Positions 53,123 to 62,461 of a DNA stretch of 64,000 bases are shown in pieces. Origin of the DNA: an uncultured Balneolaceae bacterium. GTDB taxonomy: Bacteria > Bacteroidota > Rhodothermia > Balneolales > Balneolaceae. Below the pieces are notes generated by a model. It did not search any database. It worked only from the letters and a program-made list of their open reading frames with translations, and was not told where the DNA came from. The position numbers and the translations under genes were made by a program. The stretch spans positions 1 to 64,000 of the forward strand of contig CAJXOW010000011.1 in the NCBI GenBank assembly GCA_913057825.1, read 5' to 3'. Numbering within the stretch: the first letter of the stretch is position 1; every line of letters begins with the position of its first letter.

Positions 53123-53530
53123 ATGAAGTATTACAGTCGAAAATGGATCAAGCCGGAAGATTTAAACGCCAATGAGACTCTATTTGGCGGCAGCCTGCTT
53201 CGATGGATTGATGAAGAAGCTGCCATTTTTGCCAGCTGTCAACTGGACAATCGGCGAGTCGTTACCAAATATATGTCGGAAATCAATTTTGCCAAATCAG
53301 CATCCAAGGGGGATGTCATTGAAATCGGTATGGAAATTGTCAGATTCGGCCGAACCTCTTTGACCGTCACTTGTGAAGTACGTAATAAGTTTTCGCATGA
53401 GACTATTATTACGATTGACGAGATAGTATTTGTACATGTCGACAGTAAAGGCAAGCCGGTGCCACACGGCGTGACAGAATCCCGTGAGGATGAAGAAATA
53501 GGCAAAGAGCTGGTTTCCGATAAGCGCTAG
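53123..53530 (+). CDS. Acyl-CoA thioesterase (YciA/hotdog fold)
   Basis: The 135-residue protein has the hotdog-fold acyl-CoA hydrolase pattern: NANETLFGGSLLRWIDEEAA, VVTKYMSEINFAKSASKGDV and TITIDEIVFVHVD-type strands (ETIITIDEIVFVHVDSKG). The Asp in the first segment is the likely catalytic acid. It releases free acids from acyl-CoAs in the cytoplasm; chain-length preference is not readable. It is followed by an SDR gene 68 bp downstream. Confidence 0.88.
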   Translation: MKYYSRKWIKPEDLNANETLFGGSLLRWIDEEAAIFASCQLDNRRVVTKYMSEINFAKSASKGDVIEIGMEIVRFGRTSLTVTCEVRNKFSHETIITIDEIVFVHVDSKGKPVPHGVTESREDEEIGKELVSDKR

Positions 53531-53598
53531 CTTTTTTCCCCTGTTATTCACTATTAGTTCATTCCGAGTAATTTCAGCTTCAAATTTCGAAGCAAAAT

Positions 53599-54378
53599 AT
53601 GGGGTTAACCACACTTATTACCGGCGGTTCCAAAGGGATCGGATATGCCCTGGCCGACCAGTTGGCTCAGCGTAATCACAACTTGGTTCTGGTTGCTCGA
53701 AATCAATCACCCCTGCAGGAAGCTGCTGATAAGTTAAGAAGTAAATATGATATTAACTGCCGGGTTTTAGCCAAGGATCTATCCCGGCAAGATGCGCCAC
53801 GGGATCTGTATGAAAAAGTTCAGGCGGAAGGTATCAAAGTGGACTGGCTGATCAATAATGCCGGATTTGGCGGTGCAGGCCGATTCGATCAGCAATCGCT
53901 GGATAGACAGCGAGCAATGGTACAGCTCAACGCTACCACCCTTATGGAATTGACGCATCATCTTCTTCAAGAGATGCTGCAAAGAGATCGGGGCCGTATA
54001 ATGAATGTTGCTTCCACGGCCGCCTTTCAACCGGGACCGAATATGGCTTTGTACTATGCTACAAAGTCATTTGTGTTGTCACTAAGTGATGCAATTCATC
54101 AGGAACTTGTTGACACCAATGTAACAATTTCGACCCTCTGCCCCGGTCCCACTTCCACAAATTTCCATGAAAGAGCAGGGACCAGTGGGCGAATAATCAA
54201 TAATTCGTTTTTAAGTATGTCCCCCGAACGAGTAGCGAAAGCCGGTATTGAAGGTTTAGAAAAAGGGAAAAGTGTTATTGTACCCGGATTTATGAATAAA
54301 GCCGGTGCTATTGCCATACAATTCGTTCCCAGATCAATCCTGAGAAAAATCGTTGATTACTTACACAGTAGTACTTGA
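53599..54378 (+). CDS. Short-chain dehydrogenase/reductase (SDR) family protein
   Basis: A classical SDR of 259 residues: the nucleotide-binding TGGSKGIG near residue 8, the NNAG motif (WLINNAGFGGAG), the catalytic Ser in MNVASTAAFQPG and YYATKSF giving the YxxxK pair. The Arg/Asn-rich loop after strand 2 (LVARNQSPLQ) suggests NADP(H). Substrate is unknown. Together with the thioesterase it may take part in acyl or lipid metabolism (inference). Confidence 0.9.
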   Translation: MGLTTLITGGSKGIGYALADQLAQRNHNLVLVARNQSPLQEAADKLRSKYDINCRVLAKDLSRQDAPRDLYEKVQAEGIKVDWLINNAGFGGAGRFDQQSLDRQRAMVQLNATTLMELTHHLLQEMLQRDRGRIMNVASTAAFQPGPNMALYYATKSFVLSLSDAIHQELVDTNVTISTLCPGPTSTNFHERAGTSGRIINNSFLSMSPERVAKAGIEGLEKGKSVIVPGFMNKAGAIAIQFVPRSILRKIVDYLHSST

Positions 54379-54487
54379 AATAAGGTCAGATTGGAATTAT
54401 AGTTCTCCGGAAATCCTCTTGTCCCCCTTTTAAATATATTCGATGATGAGATTAACATCGCACCATGGTAATCGTTTGACCATTTTA

Positions 54488-54613
54488 TTAAAATAGTGTG
54501 GGAAAGAAAAATTGTGCGATCCACTTCAAAAGATACCAGGCTCCCACAGCTCCCAGCAATACTAATACCACCGTTAGCGCAATCATTAACCCTTCATTGG
54601 TCGTTTTTTTCAT
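54488..54613 (-). CDS. Small (41-residue) single-helix membrane protein
   Basis: A short minus-strand ORF starts with ATG at 54613 and ends with TAA at 54488. It reads KKTTNEGLMIALTVVLVLLG, then AVGAWYLLKWIAQFFF and PTLF. The single transmembrane helix with a polar N-terminus and the AAGG-type sequence ahead of the ATG make it plausible as a real small protein. No family is recognised. Confidence 0.5.
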   Translation of the reverse strand: MKKTTNEGLMIALTVVLVLLGAVGAWYLLKWIAQFFFPTLF

Positions 54614-54808
54614 ATTTCACCTTGTAATTTTCTTTCCCGCAAGATCATACACGGATAAAAATTTAGCTATAATGGAATAATAACCAGAAGTTAATTAATT
54701 AAAAACGACATTTTGAATTGATGTTATCCCATTTATCCGTTATTATTTTAGAGATTTAAACAAATGAAAGTACATATCAGTGTCTTTACGGCATTATATG
54801 TATGATCA

Positions 54809-54837
54809 TTTGTATGAATTAATCGTAGTACACTTTA
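54809..54837 (+). promoter_or_regulatory. Possible Bacteroidota-type promoter for the second csp gene
   Basis: TTTG at 54809-54812 and TACACTTTA at 54829-54837, 16 bp apart, resemble the -33 TTTG / -7 TAnnTTTG pattern. A strong ribosome-binding site AAGGAG lies at 54851-54856, 10 bp before the csp ATG. The spacing is slightly short and no transcript start is known, so the call is tentative. Confidence 0.35.
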
Positions 54838-54866
54838 AGTAATAAAGCACAAGGAGTAGGATTAAT

Positions 54867-55079
54867 ATGTCAGAGCGAGAAGTAGGTACTGTAAAATGGT
54901 TTCACAACAAGAAAGGTTACGGATTTATCGAACCTGAAGAAGGTGAAGACATTTTCGTACATTATAGCGAAATAAATCAGGAAGGCTTTAAAAAGCTTGA
55001 AGAAGGTCAACGCGTCGAATTCGACGTCATTGAGACCGAAAAAGGACTTCAGGCAGAGGACGTAGTGGTTCTCGAATAA
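54867..55079 (+). CDS. Cold-shock domain protein (CspA family), second copy
   Basis: A 70-residue cold-shock protein with [14 protein letters not shown] and DIFVHYSEI (RNP1 and RNP2) like the copy at 34413. It binds single-stranded RNA/DNA and may melt RNA structure. Unlike the first copy it has a good ribosome-binding site (AAGGAG). It is followed by an intrinsic terminator and is monocistronic. Confidence 0.96.
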   Translation: MSEREVGTVKWFHNKKGYGFIEPEEGEDIFVHYSEINQEGFKKLEEGQRVEFDVIETEKGLQAEDVVVLE

Positions 55080-55103
55080 GTCTCCTGACTACATACATAC
55101 TTT

Positions 55104-55137
55104 AAAAGGCATCACCGCTTTGGTGATGCCTTTTTTT
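55104..55137 (+). terminator. Intrinsic terminator after the second csp gene
   Basis: Stem AAAGGCATCACC / GGTGATGCCTTT around GCTTT, followed by a T run, 24 bp after the stop. Confidence 0.9.
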
Positions 55138-55226
55138 ATTGCTTCCATTTAATGTAAAACGGATAAGATATAAGATTACCTCTCCCATTCCGGCATGGCT
55201 ATGCCCTTTATTCAGATCCGCGCAGC

Positions 55227-55484
55227 TTACTGATTATCGGTATGTTGATGTATGTATTCTTCCAGGGCCTGAGATACCACACTGGAATAATATTGGTCCT
55301 GTTGATGCGCCAGTTTCCGAATACGTTGAAGCAATGAAACGTCAAGGGAATAACTAGCGATTTTTTTCTTGGGCTTATTTTGTTTCTTTTTTTCGTCAGC
55401 TTTGCCATTGACTACATTAGCATTACCATTTCGATTAGTCTGGGGCTTTTTAGCAGATTTCTGCATAGTAGATTGGGTTTTCAT
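55227..55484 (-). CDS. Ribbon-helix-helix-like DNA-binding protein with basic tail
   Basis: The ATG at 55484 gives an 85-residue protein (an in-frame start at 55511 would add 9 residues). The N-terminal 40 residues are rich in Lys, Asn and Gln and probably disordered (KSAKKPQTNRNGNANVVNG, KKKQNKPKKKIA). The C-terminal part fits a ribbon-helix-helix fold: KIASYSLDVSLLQRIRKLAH as strand and first helix, then YYSSVVSQALEEYIHQH as second helix. Such proteins are often repressors or antitoxins; no toxin gene is adjacent. Confidence 0.68.
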   Translation of the reverse strand: MKTQSTMQKSAKKPQTNRNGNANVVNGKADEKKKQNKPKKKIASYSLDVSLLQRIRKLAHQQDQYYSSVVSQALEEYIHQHTDNQ

Positions 55485-55706
55485 TAATTTTCTTCGATTG
55501 TGACTCCACACCGATATTGACTGTCGAGGTCATTTGCCCACGCCCCCCTCTGGTTCATGAAGGCTATTCATTTCCTTTTTCGTACTTTAATCAGTCTGCA
55601 GCCTGTAAAGGTAATATTAAAAATTTCTAATATTACCTTCAATAAAGACTTATTAATCTTAATATTTGTAAAATTGCGGAATGGAGAAGGAAAGTAGGAA
55701 GGGGGT

Positions 55707-56384
55707 TTATTTAATCAGAATCATCTTTCGGATCTGCTCGTAATCGCCTGCTTTCAGCCGGTAGAGATACATGCCGCTAGTTAAACCACCGGCATTAAAT
55801 CGAACCGTATAATTTCCGGCCTCTTGATTTTTATTAACCAGGGTCTTGACGGGTCTTCCAAGCATATCGTATACTTTGAGTACAACATGTCGGTTAGCTG
55901 GCAGTCGGTAGGAGATCTCGGTGGCCGGATTAAAAGGGTTGGGATAGTTTTGCTTAAGCCGAAAACTGCTTGGCTCTTCTGCTTTTTCACCGGCAGCCAG
56001 GGTCTTACTATCAGTACTATCCTCCATCAGGTTGCCACTATGGATATACTCCGCCTTTTGAATCAGGTTGCTTTCCCGGGGATTCGATAATTGAACAGAA
56101 ATCCGGGTAGCTTCAGAACGACTTATTTGGTCGACCGTCTCAACTTCCTGAAATTCAATATCGGAATGGATGTCATACGGATCCTCTTCTATCACATTGG
56201 CGTTCGCCTGGGCAGGCATTGAAAATAACACGCAATATGCTATTAATAGACTGAAAATTAAACCAAGGTTAACCCGCAGACTATTTATTGTTTTCCCTGG
56301 ATACGCTCCTATTGCTTCAGGGCCCTTTAACAATGTTGAAATCATTGTATTTTCGGCCTCACTTGTTTGTTTACTAATGAGCAT
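55707..56384 (-). CDS. Small T9SS cargo protein with type A sorting domain, orphan N-terminus
   Basis: The C-terminal 80 residues are a complete type IX secretion type A sorting domain: LKQNYPNPFNPATEISYRLP, VVLKVYDMLGRPVKTLVN, AGNYTVRFNAGGLTSGMYLY and KMILIK at the end. A signal segment (NLGLIFSLLIAYCVLFSM, cleavage near PAQA) is preceded by a long n-region; a start at Met14 is possible. The ~80 residues between them are acidic and have no recognisable domain. It may be a decayed or very small secreted protein. Confidence 0.78.
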   Translation of the reverse strand: MLISKQTSEAENTMISTLLKGPEAIGAYPGKTINSLRVNLGLIFSLLIAYCVLFSMPAQANANVIEEDPYDIHSDIEFQEVETVDQISRSEATRISVQLSNPRESNLIQKAEYIHSGNLMEDSTDSKTLAAGEKAEEPSSFRLKQNYPNPFNPATEISYRLPANRHVVLKVYDMLGRPVKTLVNKNQEAGNYTVRFNAGGLTSGMYLYRLKAGDYEQIRKMILIK

Positions 56385-56527
56385 TCCTATGAGCTAAATC
56401 TATTCACAATAATTTAAACAAACAAACGCTATTTTGTTTGCCCACTTTTTCTTTAAATAGTATAGCAGTCTTAAGAGCATTCCATAACAGTCAATACCGG
56501 TTATTTCGTTCAAACGGCGTGATGAAC

Positions 56528-59500
56528 CTATTTTAACAGGATCATACTTTTGGTTTTGGTATAATCACCCGCTTTCAGGCGATACAGGTACATACCACTA
56601 TTATGCTTTCCGGCATCCCACGTCGTCTGATAACTTCCGGCTCCCATGGTTTTATTCACCAGCTTGGTCACTTCTTGTCCCAGCGTATTATAAACGGTAA
56701 TCTCCACATGAGCCTTTCCGGGTATCGAATATCGAATGGTGGTACTCGGATTAAATGGATTGGGATAGTTTTGACCAAGTTGATACTTTTCGGGGCGTTC
56801 ACGCGACGAACTCAAGCTGGTGATGGTGCCTCTTTCAAAGTAAGTGGAAAGGGTATCGCTCACTCGCTGAACCGTACCGTCATCCACCACCACTCGATGA
56901 TTTAACAGGATGGTTTGTCCGTTGTTTACGCCCATCGAAGAGAGCACCGAATCCAGGGTTGCATAACGCAGTTCAAGCAAATCGGTCTGTACGGTCTCAT
57001 TATAAACCAATGAGTTAGACGCAAAGTCCATCTGTTCAGTCAACTCCCAGTGATAACTAAGCTGATCGCCATCAGCGTCGTATACACTATCCCACTCCAC
57101 TTCGAATGTATCATCCCACTCACCGCTGATTTGAACGGTGATGCTGTCTTCCGGTCGGACAAAAGAAGGACGTTCGGGAGCATCGTTAATATTTTCAACA
57201 TTAATCCGGATTCGCCCTTCTGCCGTTGCACCATCAATATCTTCTACTATGTAATAGAATTGGACTCGCCCGCTGTAGTTAGAATCGGGTTCGAAATTGA
57301 TGAGCGAATCTTGCATTACCGTTGCTGTGCCGTTGGACAGTGAACGCAGCGAATCAATTCGCAGTGGTCCTCCCTCCGGATCATTATCGTTTTCAACCGG
57401 ATTGAAAACGATTGAACTGTCCTCCATCATGGAATACTCGTCGTTGCTCACAACGGGCAAGGCATTATTCGGATAGGTCCAGTGCAGGGTTGTATCCTGA
57501 TCCGGCACGGTAAAGGTGCGCCATTTCGCTTCTTCCCAGTCCGACAATTCAAACTTGAACTTATATTCCTGCACCTTGCCTGCCAGGGTGGTATCGTAGT
57601 GTCCCACTCCGGAATAGAGTCGATATCCGGGTTTAGTGTCATCAGAAGTTTCACGCATCACATCCACTCGGGGCTGATCAACTCGCAGTGGACCGTCTCC
57701 ATTCAAATCATCACCACGGATCCCGACTATGATGGGGTTCAGGGATTCCGGCAGATATATTCTGAACTGAACAGCAATTTGTCCCTCATTGTCTTGCCAG
57801 GGCAACCACTTGTAGGGATGATCTGTTTCAGAATCCTGTTCATAATAATGAAGCGGCATCGTTTTATGTCCTACAGCCGCTTTAATCTGGTGATCGGTTC
57901 CCGTTTCCAGTCCACCGACTATGTTCTCATTCTGGGCCGAATGAAACTTAAAGTTGACCGTTTCCATCTCCGGAATTTGAAATTGCAGCTCCCAGTAATC
58001 TCCTCCTTGTTCCTGCATGGTCAATGTAGATTGAGCATCCCATGAAAGTACATTGCCGTCGGGTAACTGATCGGCTCCGTCTGATGTTCCCGCGATATTA
58101 CCGCGTACTTGCAGGGTGTCGTTGGGTTGGAGCGTGTCGGACAAGGTAGCGGTATTCAAACGAAGAGTGATATTGCGGTAACCGGGTGTGTTGGCCGTAA
58201 AGTTGACGCCGGTGACGTTATTACCGTCCACTATAACGTTCTGACTGGACGGGTCGAATGTGATTCCGTCGGCTGCCGGTTCGATGGTGTAATCACCATT
58301 GTACTGGCCGTAAAAGGTAAAGTTGCCGGTCGAATCAGTGACAACGGTATCTTCACTGAACCCTGAGAGATACATCTTGACGCCGGCAGCGGGTTCACTG
58401 TTGCTTTGTATGGTAACCTCGCCGGAAATATCATATCGCTCACCGGCTCCCCGGTCGAGGATCAAAGATACTTTTTGGGATCCATTCCGGAGGCTGCCCT
58501 CATGGGTTATCTGCACTATATAACTACCTTCAGAAGGGTCAAAGACTGTAATTTTTTCTGTATTGTCGACATCATTTTCTCCACGGGTTGCAGCAGCTGA
58601 AGGATTGTCCCGATCCAATTTCCACGGGTGATGATTACCATTGGGACCAATCAGCTTCATATCAACATCATTTACCAGCATTTTGGTTGATGGATCAAGC
58701 TGCGGAGAGGGGGAGTCTCCGGCCGGATCGGTCCAGCCGACGGTGATATTCATTTCATCTTCATTTGGACTTACTTCTACCGGTACCCGGAGTGTATCTC
58801 CTTCGTTCAGCGTCAATTCCTGTATTACGGTACCTCCCAGTTTATTATCAAGCTTAATAATGTCAGCAGCCTGTCGAATATTGACCAGCCCCCAGCCAAA
58901 TTTGTAATCAGGTCCCGGGTTATTACCTGCTTCATTGGTGGTCTGAATAAGCAGGGATTTCACCGTCGAAGCCCTCATAACCTGATCATCACCGTTCAGT
59001 CGCTTATAATATTCGTGCAATAGTCCGATGGCTCCCGTCACATTGGGGGCAGACATTGAAGTTCCCGACAGACGGGCATAGGTATCATCTCCATCAGCAT
59101 TCGGTGAAAGCAACCCTACCCCGTTGCCTACAACATCCGGCTTGACCCGTCCGTCATCCGGCGGACCAAAACTGGTAAAACCGGAAGCCCGCACATCCGA
59201 AGGTTTTTCATATCCTCCCGGAATATCTCTTACAGCACCCACCGCGAGGATATTTTTAGCATTTCCTTTGCTTCCCATGGAATCATAACCATCCTCGCCA
59301 CCGTCTGCCTGTCGGTCGACTTCAGAATATTGCCACCCTCCATTATAAACGCAATGACCGGGATTGGAATCCGAGGGGCCCGGATTTCCGCGATCATTAC
59401 CGGCAGATTTAACGATCAAGTAATGGGGGTTGTCATGAGCAATTCGATCCCAGTTTTCTGCACTATTTGTATAAAATCCAAATCGATACTCTTCTACCGG

Positions 59501-60202
59501 GCTAATACTGGGATTACCGTGCCAGACCGGAAACTCTTCGTCGCTGCCGTCTTTACAGGAACGGCGGCCGCCCCAACCGACGACGGTACCATATGAGTGA
59601 TTGGAGGCAACCAGTCCGTCTGCAGCAGCTGACCTCATTTCAGAACTGGCATTTCCCCAGTCGTGAGCCCACAGGTTGGCGTTATAGGACATTCCCTCGG
59701 CTTCATCCCGAACACCTGCCGCTATCATAATACCGGCCACGTGGGTAGCATGGCCGCTGTTTCCGCTAACTCCATCCTTCTGGTTAACTCGTCCCTCAAA
59801 TTCCTGGTGCGTGGACCGTACACCCCCTCCGTCCCATTCACCCACAATTACCCCTTCGCCGGTTAAGTCATATCCCGTAACCCCACCGGGATGCACCTCG
59901 TCAACGGCAATGGTTTGCTGGGCAATCACGTTATCCGTGGCGTAGTAAATGGGGCGGTTATTCTCAAATCGCATAATTTCAAATATCCGACCCTCCGATT
60001 CAAAACGCACTTCCAGATTGTATCTTTCGGCCAGCGAATCAACACGCTGTTTTTCTTTCAAGTACTGTTCCTCTGCTTCTTGAGCTTTCTGCATCTGCTG
60101 CAGGTAATGCTGGGAAGTCTGCTGGGCTTGAAGAGGTTTAATGTTAACGATAACAATTACAAGCAAAGTAATGAGAGCGGAAAGGCGTAAATAAGTAGTC
60201 AC
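56528..60202 (-). CDS. Secreted S8 subtilisin-family protease with Ig-like region and T9SS sorting domain
   Basis: The GTG start at 60202 precedes a Sec signal peptide (RLSALITLLVIVIVNIKPLQ). The S8 catalytic triad is intact: Asp124 in VGEWDGGGVR, His151 in GHATHVAGIM and Ser382 in LSGTSMSAPNVTG. After residue 600 come a carboxypeptidase-like Ig repeat (SGEVTIQSNSEPAAGVKMYL), a starch-binding-like beta segment, a cadherin/VCBS-like region (SNDEYSMMEDSSIVFNPVEN) and another Ig-like part. The C-terminus is a type A sorting domain (LGQNYPNPFNPSTTIRYSIP to KSMILLK), so the protein is sent across the outer membrane by type IX secretion. The length of 1224 residues is large for S8 but normal for such secreted multidomain forms. 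Confidence 0.93.
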   Translation of the reverse strand: MTTYLRLSALITLLVIVIVNIKPLQAQQTSQHYLQQMQKAQEAEEQYLKEKQRVDSLAERYNLEVRFESEGRIFEIMRFENNRPIYYATDNVIAQQTIAVDEVHPGGVTGYDLTGEGVIVGEWDGGGVRSTHQEFEGRVNQKDGVSGNSGHATHVAGIMIAAGVRDEAEGMSYNANLWAHDWGNASSEMRSAAADGLVASNHSYGTVVGWGGRRSCKDGSDEEFPVWHGNPSISPVEEYRFGFYTNSAENWDRIAHDNPHYLIVKSAGNDRGNPGPSDSNPGHCVYNGGWQYSEVDRQADGGEDGYDSMGSKGNAKNILAVGAVRDIPGGYEKPSDVRASGFTSFGPPDDGRVKPDVVGNGVGLLSPNADGDDTYARLSGTSMSAPNVTGAIGLLHEYYKRLNGDDQVMRASTVKSLLIQTTNEAGNNPGPDYKFGWGLVNIRQAADIIKLDNKLGGTVIQELTLNEGDTLRVPVEVSPNEDEMNITVGWTDPAGDSPSPQLDPSTKMLVNDVDMKLIGPNGNHHPWKLDRDNPSAAATRGENDVDNTEKITVFDPSEGSYIVQITHEGSLRNGSQKVSLILDRGAGERYDISGEVTIQSNSEPAAGVKMYLSGFSEDTVVTDSTGNFTFYGQYNGDYTIEPAADGITFDPSSQNVIVDGNNVTGVNFTANTPGYRNITLRLNTATLSDTLQPNDTLQVRGNIAGTSDGADQLPDGNVLSWDAQSTLTMQEQGGDYWELQFQIPEMETVNFKFHSAQNENIVGGLETGTDHQIKAAVGHKTMPLHYYEQDSETDHPYKWLPWQDNEGQIAVQFRIYLPESLNPIIVGIRGDDLNGDGPLRVDQPRVDVMRETSDDTKPGYRLYSGVGHYDTTLAGKVQEYKFKFELSDWEEAKWRTFTVPDQDTTLHWTYPNNALPVVSNDEYSMMEDSSIVFNPVENDNDPEGGPLRIDSLRSLSNGTATVMQDSLINFEPDSNYSGRVQFYYIVEDIDGATAEGRIRINVENINDAPERPSFVRPEDSITVQISGEWDDTFEVEWDSVYDADGDQLSYHWELTEQMDFASNSLVYNETVQTDLLELRYATLDSVLSSMGVNNGQTILLNHRVVVDDGTVQRVSDTLSTYFERGTITSLSSSRERPEKYQLGQNYPNPFNPSTTIRYSIPGKAHVEITVYNTLGQEVTKLVNKTMGAGSYQTTWDAGKHNSGMYLYRLKAGDYTKTKSMILLK

Positions 60203-60402
60203 AATGGAGGTTTTTTTACTCTTGTTTAACTAATTGAGGTATTAAATACTGAGGAAAGGTAATAAATCTCATACAAAAAAACAGACTTATCTCTGGTTGG
60301 CGAGCTTACTTAATCCGGATGCTCCAAAAAAATAAAAGGGGAAAGCATTACCAGTCCCGGTCGAAAAACTGATTTCCATATTCTCTACCCCCTGGTATTA
60401 CC

Positions 60403-62226
60403 CTATTTTAACAAAGTCATAACACGTGAGATAGTTTTACCGCGCTGGTTCCGCAGGGTATAAATGTACAAACCGCTAGACACGTTGGCGCCCAGCTCAT
60501 TGGTGCCGTCCCATGCTCTTTGATAGCGGCCGGGGTTCAACGAACGTTTTAACAGCGTTTTTATCCGCTTGCCGTCCCTGCCGTAGACGGTCAGTTCATA
60601 GGTTCCTTTCTCTTTTATAAAAAACTGGATTTGGGTTTGACTGTTAAATGGATTGGGATAGTTGGATTCCAGGCTAAAGTCCCGAATCGATGCTGCAACA
60701 GGCTCTGATTTTATATCCGTAGTGGTGGAATCGCGTGTAGCAGTTCGCACAACCTGGTTCCCGTCCATCCAATGGTTGCGGTAGTATGATTGAGGCAAAA
60801 AACGATCATTCAGTTGATTCATTTGAAGCTGCATCAAAATACTCAACTCCTTTCGAATACCCTCCCATGCGGGATTATCGGCCTGGTTATTAATTTGATA
60901 GGGATCCGCAATATTATCAAACAGGTATTCCAGGTCATTTTTCAAGCGATACGCATAAGTATATTGCTTGGTACGTATCGCCCTCCACTCATGACTGTCG
61001 CGCCACTGGAAGGCATGTCCCATAATCTGCATAAACGCAAAATCTTTTTCAGGTCCCGGCTCGTTTAACGCAATGTGACTCAGATCCTCCCCCTCCATAC
61101 TCTCCGGTACGGGCAATCCCATTAAACTCAGGACCGTGGGTGCCATATCCGGTGCATTCAAGGCTGTATCCACCACACGTGGTTCGATTTTACCGGGCCA
61201 ATGGATCAAAAACGGTATACGTGCAGCCTCTTCAAATATTACATTTTTTTGGATACGCCCCTGCGACCCGAACATCTCTCCGTGATCAGAGGTAAACACA
61301 ACAATGGTGTTATCGGCGATACCCAGATCCTCAAGAGATTGACGCAGCCGTTTGATCTGGGCATCAACACTTGCCGTCATAGCTGCATAAACCTGGCGAA
61401 AACGCATTCGGTTGGGTTTCCAGTAGTTCATCCACCAGTCATGATCCCATGAACGGACCCAATATTCACCATGTCCATCTTCATAATTCGGCGGATCCGG
61501 AAATTCCTTTCCCCGGAAAAGATCAGCATATTCATCCGGCACGTTATTCCATCCCCAGGGCCTGTGGGGCGGACCTAGCGACAGAAAAAGAGCAAATGGA
61601 TCATCATCCCCCGCCCTCCTGGTCATGTAATCTATGGCCATATCAGTTTGCTTGATCGGCTCATAGCCATCTACTTGATATCGATAATTTTGATCTTCGT
61701 AATAAAACCCGTTGTAGTAATCGTGATTGAAATTAAATCCCTTCCACTCCTGGTCAAAGCCCATACGATGTTCGCCCGGCGGAATATACTGCTGGTCATA
61801 CAGGTGCCATTTTCCTATCCAACCGCGATTATAGCCGTTGGCACCAAGTACGTGTCCGATACTGTCAGGATCAGGCAGCACCCTGATTTCGTTGCGAATT
61901 TGTCCGTGACTGCTGGTATGCTTGCCGGTTAGCAGGCTGGCCCGAAATGGAGAACAAAGCGGAGTGTTGGCAATAGCGTTTCGAAAATCAATAGACTCCG
62001 ACTGCAATTGATCAAGGGCCGGGGTATGAGGTGCCGGATCATCCGCATATCCCCCGAAATAACCCATTGACTGGGTCCGTAGCTGGTCGGCAAAAACGAA
62101 TAATAAATTTGGTTTATCCCCGGAAGTATTGTTTCCCTTGTTGAAATATTGCTGAGCCAGTGGTCCTTGTAAAAATGTGGCCCCGCCTAACAAACCCGCT
62201 TTTTTGATAAATTTTCTACGATCCAT
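60403..62226 (-). CDS. Sulfatase with Tat-like signal and T9SS sorting domain
   Basis: The 607-residue protein is a type I sulfatase: FVFADQLRTQSMG near the N-terminus holds metal ligands, and CSPFRASLLTGK (Cys91) is the CxPxR motif whose Cys is converted to formylglycine. Further on VFTSDHGEMFG supplies other metal ligands. The N-terminus MDRRKFIKKAGLLGG is a twin-arginine signal, while the C-terminus is a type A sorting domain (LESNYPNPFNSQTQIQFFI to VMTLLK). The combination means Tat export followed by type IX secretion. The FGE-like domain at 7010 lacks catalytic cysteines, so the maturase must be elsewhere. Sulfated polysaccharide breakdown is likely. Confidence 0.92.
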   Translation of the reverse strand: MDRRKFIKKAGLLGGATFLQGPLAQQYFNKGNNTSGDKPNLLFVFADQLRTQSMGYFGGYADDPAPHTPALDQLQSESIDFRNAIANTPLCSPFRASLLTGKHTSSHGQIRNEIRVLPDPDSIGHVLGANGYNRGWIGKWHLYDQQYIPPGEHRMGFDQEWKGFNFNHDYYNGFYYEDQNYRYQVDGYEPIKQTDMAIDYMTRRAGDDDPFALFLSLGPPHRPWGWNNVPDEYADLFRGKEFPDPPNYEDGHGEYWVRSWDHDWWMNYWKPNRMRFRQVYAAMTASVDAQIKRLRQSLEDLGIADNTIVVFTSDHGEMFGSQGRIQKNVIFEEAARIPFLIHWPGKIEPRVVDTALNAPDMAPTVLSLMGLPVPESMEGEDLSHIALNEPGPEKDFAFMQIMGHAFQWRDSHEWRAIRTKQYTYAYRLKNDLEYLFDNIADPYQINNQADNPAWEGIRKELSILMQLQMNQLNDRFLPQSYYRNHWMDGNQVVRTATRDSTTTDIKSEPVAASIRDFSLESNYPNPFNSQTQIQFFIKEKGTYELTVYGRDGKRIKTLLKRSLNPGRYQRAWDGTNELGANVSSGLYIYTLRNQRGKTISRVMTLLK

Positions 62227-62461
62227 GTTACAATCCTATGAGTTATAGTTCAGAGCTACCTCGCGGGCAAATCTCACTTCATGGGAGCAAACAGTTAGAA
62301 ATCATTGGCATCAAGGTCTGAAAAAACGATTTCTGAAGTAATAAAGATACTCATATCACTACCGAGGCAGTAACGATATTAAAAAACCTCTAAATGCTAA
62401 CATAAACAAAAATCAGAGAATATCAGATTTAATTTGTCCTGTCCGTGATGTGTCTGCTTAG

